DNA of 29,642 bases from NCBI GenBank assembly GCA_937967645.1, contig CALBTT010000170.1, positions 1-29,642 of the forward strand, read 5' to 3'. The notes beneath the pieces were generated by a model. It saw nothing but the letters and a program-made list of their open reading frames with translations, was not told where the DNA came from and searched no databases. Source of the DNA: an uncultured Zoogloea sp. (GTDB taxonomy: Bacteria > Pseudomonadota > Gammaproteobacteria > Burkholderiales > Rhodocyclaceae). Position 1 is the first letter of the stretch. Each line of letters opens with the position of its first letter. Of the stretch, positions 1 to 8,048 are shown piece after piece. The position numbers were made by a program, and so were the translations under genes.

Positions 1-55
1 GGGTGGCTTCGGAAACGGACTCGGACAGTTGCGGCACTTTGACTTCGATCAGCAT
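1..55 (-). CDS. sucB: 2-oxoglutarate dehydrogenase E2 (dihydrolipoamide succinyltransferase), N-terminal fragment
   Basis: Only the first 18 codons lie in the window; the gene continues past base 1. They read MLIEVKVPQLSESVSEAT, the usual opening of the lipoyl domain of the SucB/OdhB E2 subunit. E2 transfers the succinyl group from lipoyl-lysine to CoA within the 2-oxoglutarate dehydrogenase complex. The start is the ATG at 55-53. It is preceded on the minus strand by a strong Shine-Dalgarno, GAGGGAG, about 5 nt upstream. It begins 39 nt after the sucA stop, so the two are surely co-transcribed. A pyruvate dehydrogenase E2 is possible by sequence alone, but the sucA neighbour decides for SucB. 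Confidence 0.9.
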   Translation of the reverse strand, partial: MLIEVKVPQLSESVSEAT

Positions 56-94
56 GTTTTCTCCCTCTTGTTCAGTTCAGCATGGACATCGGCA

Positions 95-2920
95 TCAGGC
101 TTTGATTTCGCCGAACGCATTTTCGATAACAGCCTTCTGTTGCGCGTTGTGCTTGGCGTAGTAGCCGACGGCCGGCGAGGCGGCAGCGGGACGGGCCACG
201 AGCAGGAACTTGTGGGTGTCGCCCAGCGCGCTGTCGAGGTGATGACGGGAGGCGAGCCAGTACCAGACACCCTGGTTGCGCGGCTCTTCCTGGCACCACA
301 CGACTTCCTTGGCGTTCGGGTACTTGTTGACCTCGGCGGCAAAGGCCTCTGCCGGGAACGGGTAGAGCTGTTCCAGGCGCACGATGGCGATGTCGTCGAT
401 GTTGTTGGCACGACGGTGGGCCAGCAGCTCGTAGTAGATCTTGCCGGAGCAGATCACGACGCGCTTGACCTTCTTGGCGTCGAGCTCGTCCACTTCGCCG
501 ATGACGGTCTGGAAGGTGCCCTTGGACAGGTCGTCCAGGGACGAGATCGCATCCTTGTGGCGCAGCAGGGACTTCGGGGTGATGATCACCAGCGGCTTGC
601 GGATCTTGCGCAGTGCCTGACGACGCAGCAGGTGGAAGATCTGCGACGGGCCGGACGGGATGCACACTTCCATGTTCATCTCGGCGCACAGCTGCATGTA
701 ACGCTCGATGCGGGCGGAGGAGTGCTCCGGGCCCTGACCTTCGTAGCCGTGCGGCAGCATCATCACGAGACCGCACTGACGGCCCCACTTGGCTTCGCCG
801 GAGCTGATGAACTGGTCCATCACCACCTGGGCGCCGTTGGCGAAGTCGCCGAACTGGGCTTCCCAGATCACGAGCTGGTTGGGCTCGGCGGTGGCGTAGC
901 CGTATTCGAAGGCCAGCACGGCTTCTTCGGACAGCACGGAGTCGTAGCAGTAGAACGGAGCCTGCCCCTCGCGGATGTTCTGCAGCGGGTAGAAGGTGCC
1001 GTCGTGCCACTGGTCACGGTTCTGGTCGTGCAGCGCAGCGTGGCGGTGGAAGAAGGTGCCACGGCCTACGTCTTCACCGGAGAGGCGCACACCGAAGCCC
1101 TGCACCAGCAGGCTGGCGTAGGCCAGGTTCTCGGCCATGCCCCAGTCGAAGGGCAGCTTGCCGTCGCCCATCGCCTTGCGGTCGTCGATGATCTTCTGCA
1201 CGCGGGGGTGCAGGGTGAAGCCTTCCGGCGTGGTGGTCAGGGACTCGGCCAGACGCTTGAGCTCGGCCATCGGCACCGTGGTGTCGCACTTGTCGGTGTA
1301 CTTCTTGCCGACATAGGGACCCCAGTCCTGGGAGAACTGACGCTTGAAGTCGGACAGCACCGGGTTGGACAGCAGCTCGCCCTTGTCGAGCGCGGCACGG
1401 TAGTCCTTGATGAACTGCTCGGGCTCGTCGGCCTTGACCACGCCAAGCTGGGTCAGCTTTTCCGCATACAGCTTGCGGGTGCCCGGATGCTTGGCGATCT
1501 TCTTGTACATCAGCGGCTGGGTCACCATCGGCTCGTCTGCCTCGTTGTGGCCGAGCTTGCGGTAGCAGACGATGTCGACAACCACGTCCTTCTTGAACTC
1601 CTGGCGATACTCCACGGCCAGGCCCATCACGAAGGCCACCGCCTCCGGATCATCGCCATTCACGTGGAAGATCGGTGCTTCGCCCATCTTGAAGATGTCG
1701 GTGCAGTACAGGGAAGAACGGTAGTCGCGCGGATCGGACGTGGTGAAGCCGATCTGGTTGTTCACCACGATGTGGATCGTGCCGCCCGTGCCGTAGCCGC
1801 GGGTCTGCGCGAAGTTGAGCATTTCCTGGTTGACGCCCTGGCCGGCCACGGCGGCATCGCCGTGGATCAGCACCGGCACGACTTCGGCCTTGCCGTTGGC
1901 ACCGCGCCGGGTCTGGCGGGCATACACGGAACCTTCGACCACCGGGTTGACGATTTCCAGGTGGGACGGGTTGAAGGCCAGGGTGAGGTGCACCGGGCCA
2001 CCGGCGGTCATGACGTCGCTGGAGAAGCCCATGTGGTACTTCACGTCGCCCGCCGACAGGTCGGAGGCAGCCTTGCCTTCGAATTCGGAGAACAGCATGC
2101 TCGGCGACTTGCCGAGGGTGTTGACCAGCACGTTCAGGCGGCCACGGTGGGCCATGCCGATGACGATCTCCTGCACGCCCTTGCTGCCGGAGACGCGGAT
2201 CAGCTCGTCCATCGCCACGATGGTGCTTTCGCCACCTTCGAGGGAGAAGCGCTTCTGGCCGACATACTTGGTATGCAGGTAGCGCTCCATGGTCTCGGCA
2301 GCGGTCAGGCGCTCGAGGATGCGGCGCTGGTGCTCCGGCTGGAAGGACGGCTTGCCGCGGGTGGGCTCCAGGCGGGCCTGGATCCAGCGCTTCTCGCCGA
2401 TGTCGGTCATGTACATGTACTCGGCGCCGATGGAGCCGCAGTAGGTCTGACGCACCGCGTCGAGGATCTCGCGCAGGGTGGCGTGGTCACCGGGCAGGCC
2501 GTGGAAGGAGCCGGTGTTGAAGGTCTGGTTCAGATCAGCTTCGGTGAAGCCGTAGTGGGACAGCTCCAGCTCGTGGATCTCGGGACGCTCGGTGCGCTTG
2601 AGCGGATCCAGCTGAGCCCAGCGGGTGCCCAGGAAGCGGTGCGCGTTGATGAGCTGCAGCACGCCGACCTGCTTCTGGTCGGTGCCGCTCGACACCACGG
2701 TACGCACCGGGCCGCGCTTGGCCATTTCGGCAAACGCGTTGATGATCGGGTAATGCGCCACGTCGGGGCCCTTGCCCGGGACGTTCTGCAGCGAGTCGAA
2801 ATAGCTCCGCCATTCTTCAGAGACGGAGTCGGGATTGTCGAGATAGTTCTCGTAGAGTTCCTCGATGAACGGCGCGTTGCTGCCGAACAACTGGGAACTT
2901 TCAAACAGCTGTTTCATCAT
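95..2920 (-). CDS. sucA: 2-oxoglutarate dehydrogenase E1 component
   Basis: This is the thiamine-diphosphate-dependent E1 subunit. It decarboxylates 2-oxoglutarate and succinylates the E2 lipoyl group in the TCA cycle (cytoplasm). The 941 residues compare with 933 in E. coli SucA. The N-terminus (LFGSNAPFIEELYENYL, about residues 11-27) is the E2/E3-docking segment typical of SucA. Active-site landmarks are AHRGRLNVL (about 257-265), FNPSHLE (316-322) and the ThDP/metal motif GDAAVAGQG (354-362) followed by NNQIGFTTS (387-395). Two adjacent ATGs (2920 and 2917) compete as start; the first has AGGTGG eight bases upstream. It lies 163 nt downstream of gltA with a hairpin between them, so it may have some transcriptional independence from sdh-gltA. 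Confidence 0.98.
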   Translation of the reverse strand: MMKQLFESSQLFGSNAPFIEELYENYLDNPDSVSEEWRSYFDSLQNVPGKGPDVAHYPIINAFAEMAKRGPVRTVVSSGTDQKQVGVLQLINAHRFLGTRWAQLDPLKRTERPEIHELELSHYGFTEADLNQTFNTGSFHGLPGDHATLREILDAVRQTYCGSIGAEYMYMTDIGEKRWIQARLEPTRGKPSFQPEHQRRILERLTAAETMERYLHTKYVGQKRFSLEGGESTIVAMDELIRVSGSKGVQEIVIGMAHRGRLNVLVNTLGKSPSMLFSEFEGKAASDLSAGDVKYHMGFSSDVMTAGGPVHLTLAFNPSHLEIVNPVVEGSVYARQTRRGANGKAEVVPVLIHGDAAVAGQGVNQEMLNFAQTRGYGTGGTIHIVVNNQIGFTTSDPRDYRSSLYCTDIFKMGEAPIFHVNGDDPEAVAFVMGLAVEYRQEFKKDVVVDIVCYRKLGHNEADEPMVTQPLMYKKIAKHPGTRKLYAEKLTQLGVVKADEPEQFIKDYRAALDKGELLSNPVLSDFKRQFSQDWGPYVGKKYTDKCDTTVPMAELKRLAESLTTTPEGFTLHPRVQKIIDDRKAMGDGKLPFDWGMAENLAYASLLVQGFGVRLSGEDVGRGTFFHRHAALHDQNRDQWHDGTFYPLQNIREGQAPFYCYDSVLSEEAVLAFEYGYATAEPNQLVIWEAQFGDFANGAQVVMDQFISSGEAKWGRQCGLVMMLPHGYEGQGPEHSSARIERYMQLCAEMNMEVCIPSGPSQIFHLLRRQALRKIRKPLVIITPKSLLRHKDAISSLDDLSKGTFQTVIGEVDELDAKKVKRVVICSGKIYYELLAHRRANNIDDIAIVRLEQLYPFPAEAFAAEVNKYPNAKEVVWCQEEPRNQGVWYWLASRHHLDSALGDTHKFLLVARPAAASPAVGYYAKHNAQQKAVIENAFGEIKA

Positions 2921-2938
2921 GGGCGACCACCTGTTTTA

Positions 2939-2949
2939 TGTCTTGTCTT
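2939..2949 (-). promoter_or_regulatory. TGTCTT half-site repeat in the sucA leader
   Basis: The plus strand reads TGTCTTGTCTT; on the minus strand this is AAGACAAGACATA, about 20 bases before the sucA ATG. The half-site AAGACATA also occurs in the perfect palindrome and its flank upstream of mdh (8836-8843). This suggests, without proving, a weak site for the same regulator. Basis: seen in the sequence; function inferred. Confidence 0.25.
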
Positions 2950-3010
2950 TTTGGATGTACTTGCATCCGGTGGGGAGAAATCCCTGATCTACAGATTCTT
3001 CCAGACAAAC

Positions 3011-3053
3011 GAAACGGGATGGCCAAAGACGTCGACCATCCCGCATCCGTTTC
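3011..3053 (-). terminator. Hairpin between gltA and sucA, possible partial terminator or processing site
   Basis: A 7-bp perfect stem, GGGATGG (3016-3022) and CCATCCC (3036-3042), has a 13-nt loop. An overlapping alternative pairing joins GAAACGG (3011-3017) with CCGTTTC (3047-3053). It lies just downstream of the gltA stop on the minus strand. The bases after it (GTTTCGTTTGTC) are only moderately U-rich, so termination would be weak at best. It may instead set the gltA/sucA transcript ratio. Confidence 0.35.
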
Positions 3054-3083
3054 TCCTGTTTCCCCCTCCCCCTCCGGGCAATA

Positions 3084-4379
3084 TTAGGCGCGCTGGGCCA
3101 GCGGTACGACGTCGCGACGGGCGGCGCCGATGTACAGCTGACGGGGACGACCGATCTTGTATTCCGGATCGGTGATCATTTCTTCCCACTGGGTCATCCA
3201 GCCGACGGTACGCGCCAGGGCGAAGATGCAGGTGAACATGTCGGTCGGGATGCCGAGGGCCTTCTGCACGATGCCGGAGTAGAAGTCCACGTTCGGGTAG
3301 AGCTTCTTCTCGACGAAGTACTGGTCTTCCAGGGCGATCTTCTCGAGCTCCATGGCCAGCTTGAAGAGACGGTCGTTCTCGAGGCCGAGCTCGCCCAGCA
3401 CTTCGTGGCAGACCTTGCGCATCAGCTTGGCGCGCGGGTCGAAGTTCTTGTACACGCGGTGACCGAAGCCCATCAGCTTGAAGCTGTCGTTCTTGTCCTT
3501 GGCGCGGTTGATGTACTCACCCACGCGCGACACGTCACCGATCTCTTCCAGCATGTTCAGGCAGGCTTCGTTCGCGCCGCCGTGAGCCGGGCCCCACAGG
3601 CAGGCGATGCCGGCAGCGATACAGGCGAACGGGTTGGCACCGGAGGAGCCGGCCAGACGCACGGTGGAGGTGGAGGCGTTCTGCTCGTGGTCGGCGTGCA
3701 GGGTGAAGATCACGTCCAGGGCACGGACCAGCACCGGGTTCGGCACGTACTTCTCGCACGGGTTGCCGAACATCATGCGCATGAAGTTCGCGGTGTAATC
3801 CAGCTCGTTGTCCGGATACATGAACGGCATGCCGGTGTTGTACTTGTAGGCCATCGCCACGATGGTCGGCATCTTCGCCACGAGGCGGTTGAAGCTGACG
3901 TTGCGGTGCTCGGCATCGGCGAAGTCCATCGCGTCGTGGTAGAAGGCGGACAGGGCGCCGACCACACCGGTCATGACGGCCATCGGGTGGGCGTCGCGAC
4001 GGAAACCGGAGTAGAACTTGGAGAGTTGCTCATGCACCATCGTGTGACGCTTGATGGTGTTTTCAAAGTCGGTCTTCTGGGTGGCGTTGGGCAGCTCGCC
4101 GTTCTTCAGCAGGTAGGTGACTTCGAGGAAGTTGCAGTTGTCGGCCAGTTGCTCGATCGGGTAGCCGCGGTACAGCAGCTCGCCCTTGTCACCATCAATG
4201 TAGGTGACCTTGGACTGGCAGCTGGCCGTGGACAGGAAGCCGGAGTCGTAAGTGAACAAACCGGTCTTGCCCCCGAGGGAGCGAATGTCGATCACATCGT
4301 TGCCGTGCGTCCCCGACATGATCGGAAACTCGACGGACTTGCCATCTACGTTCAGTGCAGCAGTGCGTTGCGTGGTCAT
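3084..4379 (-). CDS. gltA: Citrate synthase (type II, hexameric)
   Basis: Condenses oxaloacetate with acetyl-CoA to form citrate, the entry step of the TCA cycle. At 431 residues it matches the length of Gram-negative type II enzymes, which are typically NADH-inhibited hexamers. The catalytic triad is intact: H266 in GPAHGGANEA, H307 in GFGHRVYKNFDPRA and D365 in NVDFYSG, matching E. coli H264/H305/D362. HADHEQNASTSTVR (228-241) is also well conserved. An acidic-rich N-terminal domain of about 60 residues, characteristic of the regulated type II form, is present. The start ATG (4379-4377) has AGGGA upstream. It follows sdhE by 60 nt and precedes sucA, so it is part of the TCA operon. A methylcitrate synthase is unlikely given length and context. 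Confidence 0.98.
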   Translation of the reverse strand: MTTQRTAALNVDGKSVEFPIMSGTHGNDVIDIRSLGGKTGLFTYDSGFLSTASCQSKVTYIDGDKGELLYRGYPIEQLADNCNFLEVTYLLKNGELPNATQKTDFENTIKRHTMVHEQLSKFYSGFRRDAHPMAVMTGVVGALSAFYHDAMDFADAEHRNVSFNRLVAKMPTIVAMAYKYNTGMPFMYPDNELDYTANFMRMMFGNPCEKYVPNPVLVRALDVIFTLHADHEQNASTSTVRLAGSSGANPFACIAAGIACLWGPAHGGANEACLNMLEEIGDVSRVGEYINRAKDKNDSFKLMGFGHRVYKNFDPRAKLMRKVCHEVLGELGLENDRLFKLAMELEKIALEDQYFVEKKLYPNVDFYSGIVQKALGIPTDMFTCIFALARTVGWMTQWEEMITDPEYKIGRPRQLYIGAARRDVVPLAQRA

Positions 4380-4439
4380 GTTTTGGTCCCTTTTCCCTGT
4401 TGAAACTCCAGCTCCCTAGCGGTCGGGCTGCCCGGCCTG

Positions 4440-4676
4440 TCAGCGTTCGCGCAGCAGCTCGACCATTTCCTTCCAGCTGTCTTTGGTGACCGGCTGACTG
4501 CCGTTGACCATGGCCCACAGGTCATGGTCCTCGACAATCAGCAGATCTTCCAGATCAGCCAGTTGATCGTCGGTCAGACGATCAAAGTGCCGTTCGAGGA
4601 AACGCGCGAACACCAGATCGAGCTCGAGAAGAGCCCGACGGCACTGCCAGCGCACGCGTCCCCTGTTCAGCGTCAT
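4440..4676 (-). CDS. sdhE: Succinate dehydrogenase flavinylation factor SdhE (SdhAF2/DUF339 family)
   Basis: A 78-residue protein of the family that promotes covalent FAD attachment to SdhA. The family signature region is CRRALLELDLVF (residues 12-23), followed by the helical core with LTDDQLADLEDLL and EDHDLWAMVNG. Its start overlaps the sdhB stop in ATGA (4676-4673), the standard position for this gene. The hallmark RGxxE motif reads RALLE here (R14, A15, E18), so the usually invariant glycine is alanine. The remaining motif residues and the aromatic-rich C-terminal half look normal. Assignment is firm from family resemblance plus position; whether the substitution affects activity is unknown. 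Confidence 0.93.
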   Translation of the reverse strand: MTLNRGRVRWQCRRALLELDLVFARFLERHFDRLTDDQLADLEDLLIVEDHDLWAMVNGSQPVTKDSWKEMVELLRER

Positions 4677-5386
4677 ACGGCGCGACGAACCATCATGTCC
4701 TTGATCTTGCCGATGGCCTTGGTCGGGTTGAGACCCTTCGGGCAGACATCGACGCAGTTCATGATCGAGTGACAGCGGAACAGACGGTACGGATCTTCAA
4801 GATTGTCCAGACGCTCGCTGGTAGCCTGGTCGCGGGTGTCCGCGAGGAAGCGGTAGGCAGCGAGCAGGCCGGCCGGACCGACGAACTTGTCCGGGTTCCA
4901 CCAGAACGACGGGCAGCTGGTGGAGCAGCAGGCGCACAGGATGCACTCGTAAAGGCCGTTCAGCTCTTCACGGTCTTCCGGGGTCTGCAGACGCTCACGC
5001 TCCGGTGCCGGGTCGTTGTTGACCAGGTAGGGCTTGATCGAGTGGTACTGCTTGAAGAACTGGGTCATGTCGACGATCACGTCGCGGATGACCGGCAGGC
5101 CCGGCAGCGGACGGATGGTGATCGGCTGGGCCAAACCCTCCATGGCGGTCAGGCAGGCCAGACCGTTCTTGCCGTTGATGTTCATGGCATCGGAGCCACA
5201 CACCCCTTCGCGGCAGGAACGACGGAAGGACAGGGTATCGTCCTTGGCCTTGAGGCGCACCAGCGCATCCAGCAGCTTCTTGTCGGACTCCTCGAGTTCG
5301 ACCGAGATGTCCTGCATGTAGGGCTTGTCGTCCTTGTCCGGATCGTAGCGGTAAATCTTGAACTGTACGGTTCGCTTGCTGCTCAT
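4673..5386 (-). CDS. sdhB: Succinate dehydrogenase iron-sulfur subunit
   Basis: Carries electrons from the SdhA flavin to quinone through three Fe-S clusters at the inner-membrane face. The 237 residues show an N-terminal plant-ferredoxin-type [2Fe-2S] domain with C58, C63 and C78 (SCREGVCGSDAMNING...LAC). The C-terminal domain binds the [4Fe-4S] and [3Fe-4S] clusters through CILCACCSTSC (C148, C151, C154, C158) and CHSIMNCVDVCPKG (C205, C211, C215). NPDKFVGP and the R/H residues near the quinone pocket are conserved. It starts at ATG 5386-5384, 19 nt after the sdhA stop, and its own stop overlaps the sdhE start. Fumarate reductase FrdB is excluded by the sdhCDAB order and aerobic TCA context. 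Confidence 0.98.
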   Translation of the reverse strand: MSSKRTVQFKIYRYDPDKDDKPYMQDISVELEESDKKLLDALVRLKAKDDTLSFRRSCREGVCGSDAMNINGKNGLACLTAMEGLAQPITIRPLPGLPVIRDVIVDMTQFFKQYHSIKPYLVNNDPAPERERLQTPEDREELNGLYECILCACCSTSCPSFWWNPDKFVGPAGLLAAYRFLADTRDQATSERLDNLEDPYRLFRCHSIMNCVDVCPKGLNPTKAIGKIKDMMVRRAV

Positions 5387-5405
5387 GTTCTATTCTCCGG
5401 AACGC

Positions 5406-7199
5406 TCAGTAGGTACGCTTGGCGAGCGCGATCGGCTCGACATCGGGGGACAGCGGCTGCAGGTTGACCGGCTTGTAGTCAAGACGGTTGCCTTCGCTGT
5501 ACCACAGCGTGTGCTTGAGCCAGTTCTTGTCGTCACGGCCGTTGGGGGTCTCGGCGCAGTCGATGGCATCGTCACGCACGTGGGCACCACGGGACTCCTT
5601 GCGGGCCTCCGCGGAGATCATGGTGGCCTTGGCGACCTCGATCAGGTTGTCCAGCTCCAGGGCCTCGGTGCGGGCGGTGTTCCAGACCTTGGACTTGTCC
5701 TTGATCTGGGTGCTCTTGGCACGCTCGGCGACCTCGAGGATCTTGGTGACGCCTTCCTTCAGGATGTCGTTGAAGCGGAACACACCGGCATGCTTCTGCA
5801 TGGTGCGCTGCATGGCCAGACGAACCTCATGCACATCTTCGCCATTGGTCTGGGTTTCCAGACGGGCGATCCGTGCCAGGGACACATCGGCGGCATTGTC
5901 GGGCAGCGGCTTGAGGGTCAGCTGACCGGACTTGAAGTCACTCACCACGGTCTCGCCGGCGGCCTTGCCGAACACCAGCAGGTCGAGCAGCGAGTTGGTG
6001 CCTAGGCGATTGGCGCCGTGCACGGACGCGCAGGCACATTCGCCGGCGGCGTAGAAGCCCGCCACGGGGACATTCGGGTTGCCGTCCTTCGGCACAACAA
6101 CCTGACCCTTGTAGTTGGTCGGAATACCGCCCATCTGGTAGTGGCAGGTCGGAACGACCGGGATCGGCGCCTTGATCGGATCCACACCGGCGAACTGGAT
6201 CGAGATCTCACGGATACCCGGCAGGCGCTTGTTGATGGTCTCGGGCGACAGGTGGGTGATGTCGAGGAGCACGTGATCCTTCTCGGAACCGCAGCCGCGG
6301 CCTTCGTTGATCTCGGTCACCATGGAACGGGACACCACGTCGCGGGACGCCAGATCCTTCAGGTTCGGGGCATAGCGCTCCATGAAGCGCTCGCCGGAGG
6401 CGTTCCGCAGGATGCCGCCTTCACCGCGCACACCTTCGGTAATCAGCACGCCCGCGCCGGCCACGCCGGTCGGGTGGAACTGCCAGAACTCCATGTCTTC
6501 CAGCGGGATGCCGGCACGGGCCGCCATACCCACACCGTCGCCGGTGTTGATGAAGGCATTGGTGGAGCTGTAGTAAATACGGCCGGCACCGCCGGTCGCG
6601 AAGATGGTCGCCTTGGCATGGAAGATGGAGACCTCACCGGTTTCCATTTCCATCGCGGTCACGCCCAGCACGTCGCCGTCCGCATTGCGGATCAGGTCCA
6701 TGGCCATCCACTCCACGAAGAACTGGGTGTTGGCGCGGACGTTGCGCTGGTACAGGGCGTGCAGCATGGCGTGGCCGGTCCGGTCGGCAGCCGCGCAGGA
6801 GCGGGACACCGGGGTCTGGCCGTAATTCTGGGAGTGACCACCGAACGGGCGCTGATAGATCTTGCCGTTGTCGGTACGGTCGAAGGGCATGCCGTAGTGC
6901 TCGAGCTCGACGACGACTTCATTGGCCTTCTTGACCATGAACTCGATCGCATCCTGGTCGCCCAGCCAGTCCGAACCCTTGACGGTGTCGTACATGTGCC
7001 AGTGCCAGTTGTCCTCGGTGGAGTTGCCCAGCGAGGCTGCCACACCGCCCTGCGCCGCCACGGTGTGGGAGCGGGTCGGGAACACCTTGGTCAGGACCGC
7101 GGTCTTGAGACCGGCTTCGGAGAGCTGCAGGGCCGCCCGCAGGCCAGCGCCACCGGCGCCGACGATTACCGCATCAAAAGTATGCTTAGCGACTTTCAC
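5406..7199 (-). CDS. sdhA: Succinate dehydrogenase flavoprotein subunit
   Basis: Oxidises succinate to fumarate with covalently bound FAD. The 597 residues (588 in E. coli) begin with the Rossmann motif VIVGAGGAGLRAAL (11-24). They include SHTVAAQGG, with H45 as the FAD-attachment histidine. The substrate-site residues are H242 (QFHPTG), R286 (ASRDVVSRS) and H353 (TCHYQMGG). RGEGGILRN (259-266) is the conserved capping-loop signature. The start codon is GTG at 7199-7197, directly abutting the sdhD TAA (TAAGTG). GGAGG lies 6 nt upstream inside the sdhD coding end, which suggests translational coupling. No in-frame ATG lies close by that would keep the Rossmann strand. Confidence 0.98.
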   Translation of the reverse strand: MKVAKHTFDAVIVGAGGAGLRAALQLSEAGLKTAVLTKVFPTRSHTVAAQGGVAASLGNSTEDNWHWHMYDTVKGSDWLGDQDAIEFMVKKANEVVVELEHYGMPFDRTDNGKIYQRPFGGHSQNYGQTPVSRSCAAADRTGHAMLHALYQRNVRANTQFFVEWMAMDLIRNADGDVLGVTAMEMETGEVSIFHAKATIFATGGAGRIYYSSTNAFINTGDGVGMAARAGIPLEDMEFWQFHPTGVAGAGVLITEGVRGEGGILRNASGERFMERYAPNLKDLASRDVVSRSMVTEINEGRGCGSEKDHVLLDITHLSPETINKRLPGIREISIQFAGVDPIKAPIPVVPTCHYQMGGIPTNYKGQVVVPKDGNPNVPVAGFYAAGECACASVHGANRLGTNSLLDLLVFGKAAGETVVSDFKSGQLTLKPLPDNAADVSLARIARLETQTNGEDVHEVRLAMQRTMQKHAGVFRFNDILKEGVTKILEVAERAKSTQIKDKSKVWNTARTEALELDNLIEVAKATMISAEARKESRGAHVRDDAIDCAETPNGRDDKNWLKHTLWYSEGNRLDYKPVNLQPLSPDVEPIALAKRTY

Positions 7200-7547
7200 T
7201 TACAGCCTCCACAGAATCTGAGCAGCCCAGCCGGCATAGCCGATGAGCAGAAGGGCGACGACCGAATGCAGGGTCAGGCGAAGGCCGACCGGCTTGATGT
7301 AGTCCATGAAGATGTCCCGCACGCCAATCCAGGCATGGAAGAACAGGGACATGAAGAACAGGAAGGTCGCGAACTTCATGAAGCCGCCGCTGAAGACACC
7401 ACGCCAGCTCTCGAAGGAGCCATCCGGCATGGAGAGCGCGTAAGCAGCAAAGATCAGGGTATACAGGGCCATCACAACGGCAGTGACGCGCTGGGCGAGC
7501 CAGTCGCGGAAACCGTAGTGAGCACCAACGATGATGGGCTTTACCAT
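7200..7547 (-). CDS. sdhD: Succinate dehydrogenase membrane anchor, cytochrome b subunit SdhD
   Basis: A 115-residue small anchor subunit that, with SdhC, binds haem b and ubiquinone in the inner membrane. Three hydrophobic segments are visible (about 20-40, 55-75 and 92-112). H71 (FFHAWIGVRD) is the predicted haem ligand. D82-Y83 (MDYIKP) match the quinone-site Asp-Tyr of the E. coli protein. It starts with ATG (7547-7545), overlapping the sdhC end (CTATGGTAA), and ends immediately before the sdhA GTG. Confidence 0.95.
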   Translation of the reverse strand: MVKPIIVGAHYGFRDWLAQRVTAVVMALYTLIFAAYALSMPDGSFESWRGVFSGGFMKFATFLFFMSLFFHAWIGVRDIFMDYIKPVGLRLTLHSVVALLLIGYAGWAAQILWRL

Positions 7548-7930
7548 AGTTTGGCCACCAGAAGAGCAGTGAGGGTGAGGCTGACGATCAGCACGAGACG
7601 GGCGCTCTTGACGGCGGATTCCTTATCGACACCGACATGAACGTCCAGCAGCAGGAAGCGGATGCCCGCACAGAAATGATGCAGGTAAGCCCACAGCAGG
7701 CCCACGAGGATCAGCTTCACGAAGATATTGCCGACGAACTCGCGAAAGACTGCATAAGACTCGGGTGAGCCGACGCTCGCACCAAACAGTGCCAGCAGAA
7801 CCGGCAGCATCAGGAAAAGACCGGAGCCGCTCACCCGGTGCAGGATTGACACCTTTCCGGGCAACGGAAGCCTGATCTCGTTCAGCGCCAGATGCTTCGG
7901 GCGCTGTTTCTTCAAAGTCACCTCTGTCAT
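7541..7930 (-). CDS. sdhC: Succinate dehydrogenase cytochrome b556 subunit SdhC
   Basis: First structural gene of the sdh operon. The 129-residue subunit has three membrane helices (about 28-50, 65-95 and 108-128). The SILHRVSGSG motif (28-37) lines the quinone site, and HHFCAGIRFLLLDVH (84-98) contains the haem-ligand histidine region. I chose ATG 7930-7928 (MTEVTLKKQRPKHL). It has AGAGGG seven bases upstream and gives the usual SdhC length; a longer reading frame from 7978 lacks a ribosome site and would overlap the leader hairpin. The stop overlaps the sdhD start by a few bases. Confidence 0.95.
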   Translation of the reverse strand: MTEVTLKKQRPKHLALNEIRLPLPGKVSILHRVSGSGLFLMLPVLLALFGASVGSPESYAVFREFVGNIFVKLILVGLLWAYLHHFCAGIRFLLLDVHVGVDKESAVKSARLVLIVSLTLTALLVAKLW

Positions 7931-7949
7931 AGATTTTCCCTCTAGCAAT

Positions 7950-7968
7950 TGCGGCCAAATAGGCCGCA
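7950..7968 (-). promoter_or_regulatory. Perfect hairpin in the sdhC leader
   Basis: TGCGGCC-AAATA-GGCCGCA is a perfect 7-bp stem with a 5-nt loop, ending 19 bases before the sdhC ATG and just upstream of its AGAGGG ribosome site. There is no U-run after it on the minus strand, so it is not a standard terminator. It could be a protein-binding site, an mRNA-stabilising 5' stem, or a target of translational control. Seen directly; role inferred. Confidence 0.5.
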
Positions 7969-7986
7969 CTTTTCCCACACAACAAA

Positions 7987-8001
7987 ATTATAAGTATATA
8001 C
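7987..8001 (-). promoter_or_regulatory. Candidate sdh operon promoter (-10 region)
   Basis: On the minus strand the gntR-sdhC gap contains GTATATACTTATAAT. TATAAT (7992-7987) is a perfect -10 hexamer about 57 bases before the sdhC ATG. No good -35 stands 16-18 bp upstream (AGTAGT at 17 bp), which suggests dependence on an activator or a weak basal promoter. GTATATAC (7994-8001) is itself a palindrome overlapping the promoter. Confidence 0.45.
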
Positions 8002-8048
8002 CCTTACCGACTACTGACAGGCTGGGCCCTCCCGTCAACTTGAAAACC

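Noticed and set aside
29..3175. A 1048-codon open frame on the plus strand opposite sucA
   Set aside because: Shadow of sucA in GC-rich DNA; no family resemblance, and sucA has complete active-site motifs on the other strand.
6018..7640. A 540-codon open frame opposite sdhA, sdhD and the end of sdhC
   Set aside because: Spans three real genes on the opposite strand and has no recognisable domains.
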